This document shows, one piece after another, positions 22,510 to 34,548 of a stretch of DNA of 64,000 nt. Within the stretch, counting starts at the first letter, position 1; the number at the start of each line of letters is the position of its first letter. The stretch spans positions 3,849,001-3,913,000 of the forward strand of contig JAGTTD010000015.1 of NCBI GenBank assembly GCA_018398585.1, given 5' to 3'. Both the position numbers and the translations under genes were made by a program. The notes under the pieces were generated by a model that worked only from the letters and a program-made list of their open reading frames with translations, was not told where the DNA came from and did not search any database. Source of the stretch: Simmondsia chinensis (lineage: Eukaryota; Streptophyta; Magnoliopsida; Caryophyllales; Simmondsiaceae).

Positions 22510-25500
22510 ATGGCGGATGAGCTAAGGACGTCAGTGCACGAGATGACGGGGAGGGAGCAGAGTTTTGCATTCTCAGTCTCCTCCCCGACAGTGCCAACCA
22601 ACAGGCCTCCTAATTTCAAGTTACCGGTGGACTCAGAGCATAAGGCCAAGGTGTTCAAGATATTCTCGTGTGCCAACCCCCATATGAGAACTTTCCATCT
22701 ATGTTGGGTTTCGCTATGCACGTGTTATATTTCTACCTTTGCAGCGGCTCCGCTAATCCCGGTTATTAGGGACAACCTCGATCTGACCAAGGAGGATATC
22801 GGTAATGTTGCATATCATTAATGTTTTCCATTATTGCAAATAGGAAACTAAAATTATAGCAGTCATATGAGCTGGCACATGGTAGTGTATTTAGGAATTT
22901 AACCGAGCTGGTTCTAATACCATTTTAGAGAATCTGTAAGTCGACTTTTTCACGTACATGAATACATAACGGACCTCAATGAAAAATTATAAGGCTAAAT
23001 AAAAATAGCTACGTTGTTTTAAGTTAAATCGTGCATGAATTAAATTGAAATCTATGACTAAATAACTCATGGAAAATTTTCAAATAGGTAATGCGGGAGT
23101 GGCATCAGTGTCTGGGTCTATTTTGTCTCGGCTCCTCATGGGGGCCTTGTGCGACCTCATTGGGCCGCGCTACGCCTGCGCGTTTGTGACAATGCTAGCA
23201 GCTCCTGCTGTGTTTTGCATGGCCTTGATCACGGACGCGAGTGGCTACATTGCTGCACGGTTCATGATCGGATTCTGCCTCGCAACTTTTGTCTCGTGCC
23301 AGTACTGGATTAGCACGATGTTCAATAATCGGATTATTGGGCTCGTGAATGGCACTGCTGCTGGGTGGGGTAATCTTGGCGGCGGTGCCACTCAGTTGCT
23401 GATGCCAGTGCTGTACGAGATCATTCAGAAGGTAGGGGTCACTCCCTTCACTGCTTGGCGCATTGCGTTTTTCGTTCCCGGATGGCTTCACATAGTAATG
23501 GGGATCATGGTTCTCACTCTTGGGCGTGACTTGCCCGACGGTAACCTTCGAGCTCTACAAAAGAAGGGTGATGTCGCCAAGGACAAATTTTCAAAGGTAA
23601 GCAAGCTCTTGTTAAGGAACTAACTACCCGAAAAAGTTAAACTGTCAGGTGAAAGTCGAAGATAATATATTATATATATATTATTAATTAATTTTCTAAC
23701 TGTAAATGGTGACATGTGATAGAAACAAACTCATAATAATTAATTTTTAAAGGGGACCATTAACAAATAAGGGTCCAGCAGCTACTTGGTTGGTTGGGGT
23801 CTTGAACGACCCTTTAAAAGTGTGGATTTGAATGCGTGACTTTTTGTTGAACAAAGCTCTGATACCATATTAGGAAACTAGTTACTTCAAAAATTTGAGA
23901 TGTCAGGCAAAATTACATGAATAATTTTATACCACAACTCCTTTTCTCCTCGTAACATCAATCAAATTTGACCAAATATTATTCCGTGTAGTTAACATTA
24001 CGATTTTACATTAGTCTATAACAATCATTATTCATATGGAATATATTTTCCTCTGTCGAGGAAAAATTGACTTTTGCTCGAGGAGAGGGGAGCGTGTTTC
24101 ATTTCAAGGTGGGGAAAATATTTTTAGGTATAATCTCGAATCGTATGCCTTACTTCAGTCTCAAATTGACTAAACGTGAATCCGTATAAATTTATAGAAT
24201 TCAATTAGTTTTTAGATTAAAAAATAAAGTGAAAAGCATTTTTAATTGAGATTATTTTAAAAATAAAATTTACCCATAAACAATAATTTTTTGCTGTCAA
24301 ATCTGGAATTAAGACTGTACCTCCACTCATGTACCACGTACTCTCGTGCTTATCGGTCAGCTTTGAATGGAAATTTTAAAAATAATAAATAAATTATTTA
24401 CGTCAAAGGTTTATATACTTTATTTATTATATTAATTTAATTTGTATACTTTAAATTATATCAATTTAGTCCTTTTACTATATATTATGTCAATTTAGTT
24501 ATATGGTCAAACTAAAGTTAAATTAATGATATAATTTTTAACGGTACGATCATGTTAATGTAAGTAATCCACTATAAATCTACCTATTGACGTAATTTAA
24601 CCCAACTTGTTGTCGAATTATTAAGAATTTTATCATAAGTTTTACTAGGGGGATTTAATTGACACAGTATAAATAGTAGAGAGATTAAATTAACACAAAT
24701 AAAAGTACAAAGATTAAATTAACATAATACACAAAGTATAGGGACCTTTGACATAAATAACTCTAATAAATATCTTTTTTGTATAAGTTTTATAAAATAT
24801 TGTAGTATTGTACGTATTAATTTTTCATTTAATAATGATATATAAAATTAAATACTTGTATGTACTTCTTTCTCGTCCTTAATCAGGTGTTGTGGTGCGC
24901 TGTGAAAAACTATCGAACATGGATCTTCGTGCTTGTGTACGGCTACTCGTTGGGAACAGAGTTGACAATTTATAACGTTATTGCAGAATACTTTTATGAC
25001 AGGTTCTTTTCCCTCTCTTTTTTTGAGTCGGTTTTAAAATAATATTAAAAATTAAAAAAATTAAAAAAATAATACTGAAAAAAAAAAATTTTAAATCTAC
25101 TGTTAAACCGCGTTTACAAAACACGGCTTTCATAAACCGGGTCCACAAACCACGTTTAACATTGGTATAAACCGCATTTTAATAACGCGGTTTTATCAAT
25201 AAAACCGCGTCTGACGCGGTTTACTAAAACTAAAACCGCGTCACTAAGACGCGGTTTATTATTGTTATAACCGTGTTATTGAAATGCGGTTTACTAGGTT
25301 TATCTAAAAATTCCCGGCCGAATCATAGGTAAACCGCGTTTTGTAGACGCGGTTCATAATAAACGGCGTTTTATGGACCCGGTTTACTTTGAATTGAACC
25401 GCGTTTAGTAAACGCGGTTTATACTGAAATAAACCGCATTTTTTTGATCCGATTTTATTGAAATTGAAACGCATTTTGCAAACGCGGTTCAACAGTAGAT

Positions 25501-26360
25501 TTGGAAATTTTTTTTTCCGGCATTATTTTTTTAATTTTTAGCATTATTTTGGGAACCGACTCTCTCTTTCTTCTCTACTCTTATTTCTCTGATAATTTTT
25601 TTGACTACTTAAATTACGAATTATAATCTCTCTAAAAGTGCACTGTATAAAAACTCATACATAGGTTAAGTATAATATTTTTTTAATTATTTGAGTTTTT
25701 ATAATTTTTGAGGTACATATTATTTCAAATGTTTTTATTAAGTACTCTTAACATTACAAACACGGTCGTTCTTGCACAACTTAATTAGGAGGTAAAGCGC
25801 ATCTCTCAAAGATATTCAATAAAATTGGAGTAATACAGATTAGCATGGAGATAAAATACATTGTTCGATATATTACAGGGACCTCTCAAATAACACAAAA
25901 GTATTTTTCTTGAAATTTGTGTTTACTATTTCTAATTTACTAAAAGCGTTGAAGGTCGATGAAAAGATTTGATGTCATTTTAGCATGATCAGAACCTTCT
26001 TAGAGTTGGTGAAACACCGTTTTGGTTCTAATATGTAACTAATAATACGTTAGTAAGAGTTTGAAATGTAATTAATTACAGAGGATATCCTAAAATTATT
26101 TAAATAAAATTAAATAAATATGTATCTAATTAATGTTAAGGTAGATATTTTTAAGATAGTGTTGTTGATATGATATTTTTTTTAATGTCAAAGTAATTTC
26201 AACACAGTAAGACTTTAAAAGTCTTTATTATTGTTCTGATAATAACATTAGTCTATTTCGAACACGTTATTTTATTACAAATAATAAATAATGTAAAACA
26301 ATAGGGGATGCTGGCACCTTTGAATTGATAACTTCAAAAACATGCACACCTTAAAAGCCA

Positions 26361-26428
<68 letters not shown>

Positions 26429-29400
26429 CCCAATAAGTAGCGAGAAAAAAACTGACGATACAAAATTGGCATCTTATGAAAAGATTCAAGAACCGCACAT
26501 ACAGTGCGGGAAAAGAGAAAATAACAAGAAACACCTATGAAAGTCGTGACTAACGACCCAATACACTCGGAAACAATAGTACATTAGCTCCCACCATATC
26601 CTTAACGTCACACTAGAAAAGATAAACAAACCAAGGGAGCCAGGCATCAAAACAGCACACACCGAATCGGAAAAGGCAGAAAAAGAGAAGATTATATATA
26701 CAACAACAACAAACCCAGTGCCTCCAAAGGCTCCCGCATAAGCAGGGTCTGGGGGGGTAGATGTACGCAGCCTGCCCCCTTCAGGGGACTACCCTGAAGA
26801 GAGGCTGTTTCCGAGGACCCTCAACCTGAGAAGGTGGTCCGCAGTATAGAGCATGAGAACTAGCAGCAGGAGAGCATCAAAAGCATAAGTAGGGCAAAAT
26901 ACACGGCGAACAAAACAACAAACTCAAAGCAAGTCACATCAGGTAGAAAACAGATAAGATAAAGATAAGGATAGAAACAAAGATAAGTAGGCAAGTAACA
27001 GCTCATGAGAGTAAGTACACAACCTACGTTTGAGTAAGTTATCTAATAATATTGCAAAATATAGCTACAACGTAAATTTATGTCATCTATAAAACTAAAT
27101 ATATTAAACAAATACATCTAGCATTATTTCGAATTTTAATTTTTGAAAAAATAAGAAATTAAACTTTAAAAATTATTTTTCTTGTTTTTAATTTTCTATT
27201 TTCAATTTACACTCAAACTTATCAAAAAGTGAAGAAAAAAAATCTAAATACCATTCCAAAATCTAATTTTTAATTTCAAGAAAATCATAAATTATAAAAT
27301 AAAAAATCATACAAAATAGACAATAAAGTTGTTGTTGATTGTATAAAAAAAGGATTTTTCCTGAATAAATTGAATTTAAGAGACTCGATGCTACAAAATA
27401 GCTTATTTTATTTTGTGATAAAAAAATAACTTTTATTACCCATAAAGGTCTGACATCAGTAGTTGAGGTAGGGAGGGGAAACTTGTCTGCTCTCGGCCAA
27501 AAGGTCCGTGAGTATGAGCCAGCTACATGAGCCGAAGGTTTACAGAATGATCGGATTTTCCGTCAGTTAAAAAAAAGGTAGCTTTTAAAATGTCTTCCAA
27601 GAAATTGGGAAAAATCAAATAGTTGAATAATGAAAAGTCATAAGAGTAGAATGAATAATCAATCATACAGGGTGGCCGTCTCTCTCACCTGTATGGATAC
27701 TAATATTTTATGACCAAATTAACGCCAAGAATTATTTATATTTTAGTATCTAACAATTTTAAAAATAATAAAAAGAATTATGATCTTTTTAAATTAATAA
27801 AAAATGATCTTGAATTTTTGTTGTATTAATAAAAAGTCCATCTCCAACCTGATGACATCATTTTCTGTCAACAAAGTTGATGTAGCAATTGTTTTTGTAG
27901 TAATGCTTCAGTAAAATAACAAAAATACCCTTCACTACCCTTGTTATTTTTTATAAGATATTGCATTATGTAGAAACTATCCATCTTCGCTTATTTGTTT
28001 AAAACATAGTTATTGAAGGGTATTTTATCATTTTACTATAACATTAATAAAAACGTAGTTGCCACGTGAGCTGTGTCAACAGAAAATGACGTCATCACGC
28101 CGAAGATGGACCTTTCATTAATACGACAAAAACTTATAGGCCTTTTTATTAATATAATAAAATCTTAGGGGCCTTTTTATTAATTTGAAAAGAGTAGAGT
28201 CCTTTTTTATTATTTTTAAAAATGTCAAGGTACTAAAATAGGAGTACGTTATATTTATGTTATTTGTATATTTAAATTAGTCATCTAACAATGCATTAAA
28301 ATATAGCTAGGTCATAAAATAATATTAAATAATTATATTTCATATAAGAAAATAAATTTATGTTCAGTAAAGTAGTATCACAATCACCATTAAGAACTCA
28401 TAAAATTAAGGAAATTTAGCACTTATATATCCTAATATTTGAGTATTCATCACCCAGTATGCTAACGTTACAATATATAAATTTAAAATTTTTATTAATA
28501 AGATATTTTTGCCAAAATTCGGTAGATTTTTACTAGAAATTGCTAACATATCGGAAAAAATTACGATAATATATAGGTGTCCTATATTATTATATTATAT
28601 GATTGTTTGTAACAAGATACCAATATGACACATTCTTTCACTAATGTATAAATATCTTTCATCATAATTCAGTGAACTCTTTTCCATAATCCATTGAGTT
28701 TTTGTTAGAATAATTGACATAACACATATATATTTGCATAATTATGTATCATATCAACATTTTATGGTGAAAGTTGTTCAGATTTTGAAAAAAAAATACT
28801 GAGTTCTAGCAGAAGGTATCTAAGTGATAAAATTTTGAAACTCCAGGTAACTCATTATATATATTAAAATGTTATGGTATCTAGGTGATAAATATTCAAA
28901 ACTCGGGGTACTTAAATGATAAATTTTCCAAAATAAATTATAGTTAAGTAAAAGTCATTTTCTCCTCCTCCATTATTTTGATAATATGTAAAAGCATATA
29001 AACTGCACAAGAATACGAAAATAAGAGCAAGTAAAACCGTAAGAAAATCGAAAGGAGCTACCCCACCAACACAAACCTATTTTGTGACTAATTAGCTGAA
29101 TCAATCTTTTATGTATGCTAAGGATAGGGCTACAAATGAGCCGAGCCAACTCACGAGCCAGTTTGACTCAGCTCGTTAAGGGCTCGGCTTGGGTTCGTCC
29201 AAGCTGACTCGAGAGATGGCTTAGCTTGTTTAAGGCGGCTCGTTTAAATAAATGAGCCAAATAAGACCAAGGCTGACTTGGCTCGAAAGATTCACGAGTT
29301 GGCTCGATTATTGTCTTGCATGTCTAGATTGCGGAATTGAATAACATATATGTTTTTTTTAATTTTCAATTTCCATGCGTGATTTATTTTATAACCTTTT

Positions 29401-31681
29401 TTGGCAATCCAAGTAAGAATAATCATAAATGAGTCTAACAAGCCTAATAAATGAGCTTAACAAGCCCAATGAATGAGCCAAATGAACTAACAAAGCTTAA
29501 TAAGCCAGCTCGCGAAATGATCACGCATCAATGATACTGATACTGAACCGGTCTTATTTAGTTAACGAGCCGGTCTTATTTAGTAAACAAGCCGAGCCGA
29601 GCACATATATGCGGTTCGATTAGATAAATAATACTAATACCAAACAGGTCTCATTTAGTTAACGAGCCAAGCTGAGCAAGCTGTGGCTGAGCTCGACTCG
29701 GCTCATTTGCAGTCCTAGCTGAGGATATACTTATTTTGTATTTAGTTTAAGTATTTAATACATATGGCTAAAAATTATTAGATCACTAACATAATTCTTT
29801 GATATTAAGGCTCCGTTTGTCTCAGGTGAAAACTATATTCTAAGAATTGGTTTTCCTCTCTTTTGTTGTTTGTCGCGCATTTGTTGACGGAAAAAATTTT
29901 CTAGAGGAAAACGTTTTCCGTCATTGGGTGGAAAATGACTTCCCTTGTGAAATGGGAGAAGTCATGATTCTAGGTGATGCAAAAATCTTCGTGGTAATCA
30001 TCATGCGGATATGGATGAAACCGAAATGAACCGGACTAGAATGTAGACCTTTACTATCACTATATTGGAAAAGAATTAGACCAGCAATCATTGTTTCGAT
30101 AGAACAATTTTCATCATTTTGAATTGCTATATAATAATATTAGGAAAGTTATCAATTGAATCTTGAGATTGTAGCATTTACTATATAAGTACCTACATGT
30201 TTTAATAATATATAATAATGTATCCTGAAGTTTAAAAGCTTTGTCACCCAAGAATATTTCAAGTTTAAGATTTTTATGAATTAGGTATCTTTTACCGAAA
30301 TTTGGTAGATTTTAAATGAAATTGTTGATGTGGAATATCAAATCAACATACATATGTGTGTGTGTGTGTGTGTGTGTGTGTCATCTATCATAATGCATTG
30401 ATTTCTTTTGTTGAAAAATGCTAATTTGACACATTAATTTTGATAGTATAACTGTAATTTATCACAACACGACCAACATTTTTGTAATCCACTGGATTTT
30501 CGCATAAAAAAGTAACATCGCATTCATATATTATTGTTGTTTATATCACATCAGTTTTTTTTGCGGAAATTAGCTGAATTTTAATAAAAATTTACCAGAT
30601 TCTGATATAGGGTTTATCTAGGAGATAAAATATCATATTTTAGGGCACGTCATTGTGTATACTAAGGCCTTGTTTGGTGATGAATAAGATGGAAGATGAT
30701 TGGTGAAGAATATTTATGTTAAATCATAAGAAGACATTACAATGCGGAATGAAGTTTTCCTTTGAAACAAACGATGTAAAATCTCAATTAGATTTTAGTT
30801 TTCCTTGGAAAATCTTTTCGAAGAAAAATCATTTCCTTGAATCTATTTTTCCCTCGAAACAAACAGAGCCTAACTTTGTATCATCTAATCTTTTTCTTCT
30901 ACACACTATTCAGTTAAACGAGTAGCTAAATTGTGCATGTGAAGCGTTTTCATATTGTTTTTGTCAACCACCATTAGATACTAACATTCTTTATAATTGT
31001 TTTCCTTTTCTAAAAACAAGGTTTGATCTTAAGTTGCAAACTGCTGGGATCATCGGTGCGGTATTTGGCATGGCTAACATATTCTCCCGCCCCTTTGGAG
31101 GGCTAGCGTCAGATTGGAGTGCAAGGTACTTCGGGATGAGGGGAAGACTCTGGATTCTATGGATCCTCCAAACCCTTGGTGGCGTCTTTTGCATTTGGCT
31201 TGGCTTCTCTGACAACCTCCCCATGGCCATTGTTGCCCTAGTCTTGTTTTCAGTAGGAGCCCAAGCAGCATCTGGGGCTATTTTTGGTGTCATACCCTTT
31301 ATCTCTCGACGGTCTCTAGGGGTAATTTCAGGGCTCACTGGAGCAGGGGGAAACCTAGGAGCAGGTGTGAACCAGTTGGTTTTCTTCACGACCGAGACCT
31401 TCTCGTATGCTGAGGGACTCACCTATATGGGTGTGGCATCGATTGCTTTTGGCCTCCCTGTGTTGTTGGTGCACTTTCCACAATGGGGAAGCATGCTTCT
31501 TCCACCTTCCAAAACTGCCACAGAAGAGCTATATTACACATCCGAGTATGACGAAGAGGAGAAGCGCAAGGGAATGCATGAAAATAGCATCAAATTTGCC
31601 GAGAGTAGTCGATCTGAGCGTGGCAAGCGATTTTCTTCCACGTCTACTTCGCGAAACTCTACTCCTGATGGTTCTGTTTAA
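22510..31681 (+). CDS. NRT2: High-affinity nitrate transporter, NRT2.1/2.4-like
   Basis: Four exons (22510-22801, 23088-23596, 24887-25002, 31021-31681) join in frame at GT-AG sites to 1578 nt, 525 aa, the usual NRT2 length. NRT2 is a plasma-membrane major-facilitator proton/nitrate symporter that normally works with NAR2/NRT3. Visible signs are the N-terminal [26 protein letters not shown], the MFS loop [13 protein letters not shown] (about residues 115-127), the nitrate-family motifs [10 protein letters not shown] and GAGGNLGAG, and the C-terminal [11 protein letters not shown]. Oddities: the segment expected as ELTTDNVIAEYF reads [12 protein letters not shown], so Ile295-Tyr296 replace Thr-Asp. 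Intron 3 is 6018 bp and holds at least seven mobile or repeat insertions. The coding frame itself is intact. Transport activity is not proven. Confidence 0.95.
24394..24760. repeat. MITE-like family A, copy 3, in NRT2 intron 2
   Basis: The termini TTATTTACGTCAAAGG and CCTTTGACATAAATAA are near-perfect inverted repeats. The interior matches the copies at 12129 and 21973. It ends about 125 bp before the splice acceptor of exon 3. Confidence 0.6.
25025..25562. mobile_element. Mutator-type AACCGCGTT palindrome element, copy B, in NRT2 intron 3
   Basis: The ends GAGTCGGTTTTAAAATAATA and TAGCATTATTTTGGGAACCG (then ACTC) match copy A at 12472-13740, as do the subterminal TCTACTGTTAAACCGCG and AACGCGGTTCAACAGTAGAT blocks. 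The body is a chain of AAACCGCGTTTxxAAACGCGGTTT palindromes. The insertion lies 22 bp downstream of the exon 3 donor site in a CT-rich tract, so the 9-bp duplication cannot be read cleanly. Confidence 0.75.
26364..26425. repeat. (AT)n microsatellite in NRT2 intron 3
   Basis: About 30 uninterrupted TA units. Likely polymorphic between individuals. Confidence 0.95.
26700..26850 (-). mobile_element. SINE/LINE tail of the (TTG)n family in NRT2 intron 3
   Basis: On minus it ends with CACTGGGTTTGTTGTTGTTG, preceded by the palindromic CTGCTTATGCGGGAGCC. This is the same 3' end as the 5S-headed SINEs. Here the upstream part after about 26850 is not 5S-like (GTAGTATAGAGC and an A-rich stretch on +), so this copy has another head or comes from the partner LINE. 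Confidence 0.65.
27445..27580 (+). mobile_element. Probable tRNA-derived SINE head in NRT2 intron 3
   Basis: CAGTAGTTGAGGTAGGGAGG resembles a polymerase III A box. The phrase AGGTCCGTGAGTATGAGCC about 45 bp later resembles a B box with two changes. It is followed by ACATGAGCCGAAGGTTTACA. It is too diverged and too long between boxes to be a tRNA gene. Confidence 0.45.
27728..28250. repeat. Inverted-repeat family B, copy 1, in NRT2 intron 3
   Basis: The left TATTTATATTTTAGTATC and right GTACTAAAATAGGAG ends are inverted. The arms carry AATAATAAAAAG/CTTTTTTATTATT and CCTGATGACATCATTTTCTG. The second copy at 62438-62976 has the same order of blocks. Non-coding. Confidence 0.55.
28408..28932. 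repeat. Inverted-repeat family C (CACTTAGGTACC type), copy 1
   Basis: About 525 bp with inverted ends of the form GGAAATTTAGCACTTATATA and TACTTAAATGATAAATTTTCC. It is internally rich in AAAATTCGGTAGATTTT phrases. Copies with the same plan lie at 30142-30650, 58123-58675 and 59177-59705, plus a partial one at 62290-62385. No coding capacity and no clear duplication. Confidence 0.55.
29125..29717. mobile_element. hAT-type MITE, GAGCCGAGCC family, copy 3, in NRT2 intron 3
   Basis: The termini TAGGGCTACAAATGAGCCGA and GGCTCATTTGCAGTCCTA are inverted. The 8-bp flanks are GCTAAGGA (29117-29124) and GCTGAGGA (29718-29725), 7 of 8 matching. The body consists of GGCTCG/CGAGCC motifs. No transposase. 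Confidence 0.8.
29809..30870. mobile_element. Tourist/PIF-Harbinger-type MITE composite in NRT2 intron 3
   Basis: The left end GGCTCCGTTTGTCTC and right end GAAACAAACAGAGCC are inverted repeats flanked by TAA (29806-29808 and 30871-30873), typical of PIF/Harbinger. A second left-type end, GGCCTTGTTTGG, appears at 30666. A family C inverted repeat (30142-30650) lies between, so the 1062 bp probably comprises two Tourist copies plus one insertion. A (TG)n run is at 30356-30381. Confidence 0.6.
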
Positions 31682-32389
31682 AGAAAAGACGATTATTCAT
31701 TTCATTTTATTACTTGTACCGTGCCTCTTGAGCTTCTTTTGTAGTTGATATATGTTTGACTCATCTTGAATTCATGTGATCTAGTGTATTACATACAACA
31801 TTAATTTACATAAATACAAGACACTAAACGTTATTCATGTGATCACAAATGATCGAGTTTCTCACTACAATTCCAAATTGCACAATTAATCTAACTATTG
31901 GACCTACCTTAGTGCATATGGCATGCTTAAACTGACGCGAAAAGCTGCTTTAAAAAATGGAATAATGATATTAACATCTCAGTGAAAATATTCGGGCTTC
32001 TCTTTTCCTACCTCCAATGTGAGTTTTACTGGACACGTATTAAAGATCAAACGAGCAAACCATACTGGATGGAGATAAGGCTAATATCTTGTTTATAATC
32101 ATAACACCCCACCTTTTGTGGCTGGTGTTTTCAGTATCTTTAGGTTCGATTCTTGCCAATTGCTCACCAACTAACGGATATTTTAACAAAAAGGTCTCTC
32201 CGCATAACGCTTCCACTTCCTCAAAACCAACCTGCACATTGTTACACCTCGTACAGGTCAAGAAAGCAGATGATTGTATATATCATAAACTGTATCTTAA
32301 TATTACTTATTATATTTATTAGCTACAAGTGAAATTTTAATGGGATTTAGGTATGATTCACAGGCAAACCCATTAGGTGTGTAATGTCT
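31682..32389. other. NRT2 3' flank, no gene seen
   Basis: The NRT2 3' UTR must lie in the first few hundred bases. No canonical AATAAA was pinned down. Beyond about 32040 the sequence has no convincing reading frame. A B-box-like GGTTCGATTCTTGCC at about 32140 stands alone. Confidence 0.4.
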
Positions 32390-33856
32390 TACACCATCTT
32401 TTCACGAACTGTGGATTCAGGTTTATGGATTGCCTCTTCAATGCTGGTCTAAGGATTGCTTCACGAATATCGCAAAATTGTGGGGAAAGTTCGTCAGGAT
32501 GGATGCAAGGACGTCCGCTATGAGGTGTGTTGATGTTGCTAGGATCCTTATTGACACTTGCTCCACTACTTACATTCATCAGACAGTCCAAGTTCAGTCT
32601 ATTGAGGGATCACGTTTGGTTCTTATCAAGGAGGGTAATTCTGAGGTCATTTCAGACTATTCATCCAGAGTTGTTGCTTTAGCGGCTTCGGCTAGATTGT
32701 CCAGGGAGCAGGCCTCATTTGCAACGCAGACCAATCGAGATATTCATGACATAACAGTGACACGGCAATACCCACGGGCTGAATCTCTCCCTGTTCGAAT
32801 GATGGATGCTGTAGATTCTCTACATCTAGGATCAAAACGCTTGATAACCGTGGAAGAGAATACAATTTACTACCCCACGGTTGACAAATGAAGGGATGGG
32901 AGTTGCTTGGCAGCCGTCTGGACATGTCTCCATCCGCATCAACGGCCAGATCATTGGGAGATGTACAGCGGTCACTCCTGCATGCCAGGCCTTGTGCTTC
33001 ACAACATGTGGCTCATCCTCCTCTACTATTGCCATGGGTTGAGAATCGAGAAGGTCCAGCTCAGCAACATCATGATCAAATAACCACACCGGATGCCGAT
33101 ACTCGGGGAAGCAACAGTGATAATGAGTTAACGACATATGGGCCGGAATTCCCTCCAGGATTCAAGCCAATAACAGCAATCGATATATCTCAAGCTGAGG
33201 TCAGTTTGCCGCAGAGTCAGCATGTATCAGCTCCACTCACGGAAGGGCCTAGCTTGGGCGGGAGGAAAAAAGAAAAATTCCGCACAACAAAAAGAGAGAG
33301 AAAAACGATCAAGCGTAAGTTGAAGGAGAGAGAGAAGCGGGAGTTGCAAGAATTCTTGAAGGATATGTCTCCTAGAAGTAATGCTGGAAAATCGACTAAG
33401 ACAGCCGAGAAGAGGAAGAAACGAAATAGGGGAAATCGAATCAACAAGATCACGGAAAAAGGAGTATGATGAGAGGATCCTCAATGCGGAGTGGGTAATA
33501 GAGTTAGGAGAAAAGGTGGGCTTCACCTTTGATGGTTTGGACCCAGCTATGGTGGCAAAACTTATTGCTCAATGATAAGGTTTGGGTGTTAGGTGTTGGC
33601 CTTCTGTTTCTTTTCTTGTTATGATCCCTGTTTGTGTTGGTTGCGTGTACTGTTGTTTCTTGTTTCCGTGTCTTTTTTGGTCCTTTGCTCACAGTCTGTT
33701 GTGTTGTGTTTTGAAGCGAGCGTTTTCTGTTCTGGTTTTCTTGTTTTGTGTTGGATGTTTTTGGTCGTCGTATTGCTGCGGTCGGACTCTGACCTCGCCT
33801 AGCGAGTGGTCAGCTTGTTTAGCGATTTTGTCGCAATTTATCAAAAAAAAAAAAAA
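32390..33856 (+). mobile_element. L1-type LINE fragment: ORF1 end, 3' UTR, poly(A)
   Basis: It opens within ORF1 and ends with a 3' UTR containing CTCGCCTAGCGAGTGGTCAG and a poly(A) at 33842-33855. The 151-bp insertion at 5308-5458 shares this 3' end. ORF2 (endonuclease and reverse transcriptase) is absent, so this copy is 5'-truncated and internally deleted or is an ORF1-only derivative. No flanking duplication was found. Confidence 0.7.
32400..33575 (+). pseudogene. LINE ORF1 (DUF4283 type) remnant, frameshifted
   Basis: The first frame (to 32891) reads VYGLPLQCWSKDCFTNIAKL and WGKFVRMDARTSA, the W-x-GLPLxxW and WGxxxxxD pattern of plant L1 ORF1 proteins with a DUF4283 domain, which bind element RNA. 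A frame change leads to 32888-33469, with YGPEFPPGF and a Lys/Arg-rich basic segment (about 33260-33450). A third frame ends NAEWVIELGEKVGFTFDG at 33575. At least two frameshifts break it. Alternative origin: a host gene with the same domain, made unlikely by the poly(A) and repeated 3' end. Confidence 0.7.
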
Positions 33857-34487
33857 CTCAACGTGTACAAATGACATCAACTGCACTAACATAAAATGGG
33901 AAAAAGTTGCAAAATCTCAAGTCATAATACAACTTTGTTTGATCGGTTGCACCCAAGAAGCTTTGTATTGGTTTACCTCGGACACGACTCTATTGGCTTA
34001 AGTTATAAGACTAACCATATTTTAGAAATAATTTTTCTTATTTTTATTTTTTATTTTCTGTTTATTTAAAGTAAAAATTAGAAATAAAAAATTACCAAAA
34101 ACATTACTTTTAAAATATAGGGAAAATATTAGCACTCTAAGATTTGGTCAGTCTGTAAATTTTGTAAAATAATATTTTAGTCCAAAATGTCATATGTATT
34201 TAATACAATAATCAAAATATCGGTGTGTAAAAATGTAAAATATGTCCCTCTTCCAACTCTTTTTCATTAGTAATATCACAAAATAACAGTTTAGGTATAG
34301 AATGAGGGACTAGCAAGAGGATGATAGAGTTATCGACAAATAACGATAAATTTTGTAAATTTTTTCACACCGTTTGTTTTGGCTATTTTATTGAATATGC
34401 GTAAATTTTAAACAAAAAATTAATATACAAATATCACAATAGTAACGCATAATTTACCTTACTATATTCTTCTAGATTTGTTTTCTA
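33857..34487. other. AT-rich intergenic DNA, no gene seen
   Basis: Only A/T-rich sequence without supported features. Confidence 0.5.
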
Positions 34488-34548
34488 GGGATATAGCTTA
34501 GTGTTGGAGAATACGGAAGGCCAACCATGCCACTCAGGTTCGATACCC
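34488..34548 (+). mobile_element. tRNA-derived SINE head fragment
   Basis: GGATATAGCTTAGTGTTGGAG resembles an A box with leader, and CAGGTTCGATACCC is a near-perfect B box (GGTTCGANNCC). The similarity stops at about 34550 where another repeat begins. The minus-strand SINE at 63488-63650 shares the leader type (GGGACATAGCTTAATAATGG). It lacks a tRNA cloverleaf and 3' half. Confidence 0.55.

Noticed and set aside
23195..23491. 98-codon minus-strand frame in NRT2 exon 2
   Set aside because: Mirror of the GC-richer NRT2 coding exon. No domain or splice context of its own.
26275..26472. 65-codon frame with YIYIYIYI repeats
   Set aside because: Translation of the (AT)n microsatellite.
30991..31422. 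143-codon minus-strand frame in NRT2 exon 4
   Set aside because: Shadow of the NRT2 reading frame, Pro/Ala/Arg composition follows from the opposite strand.
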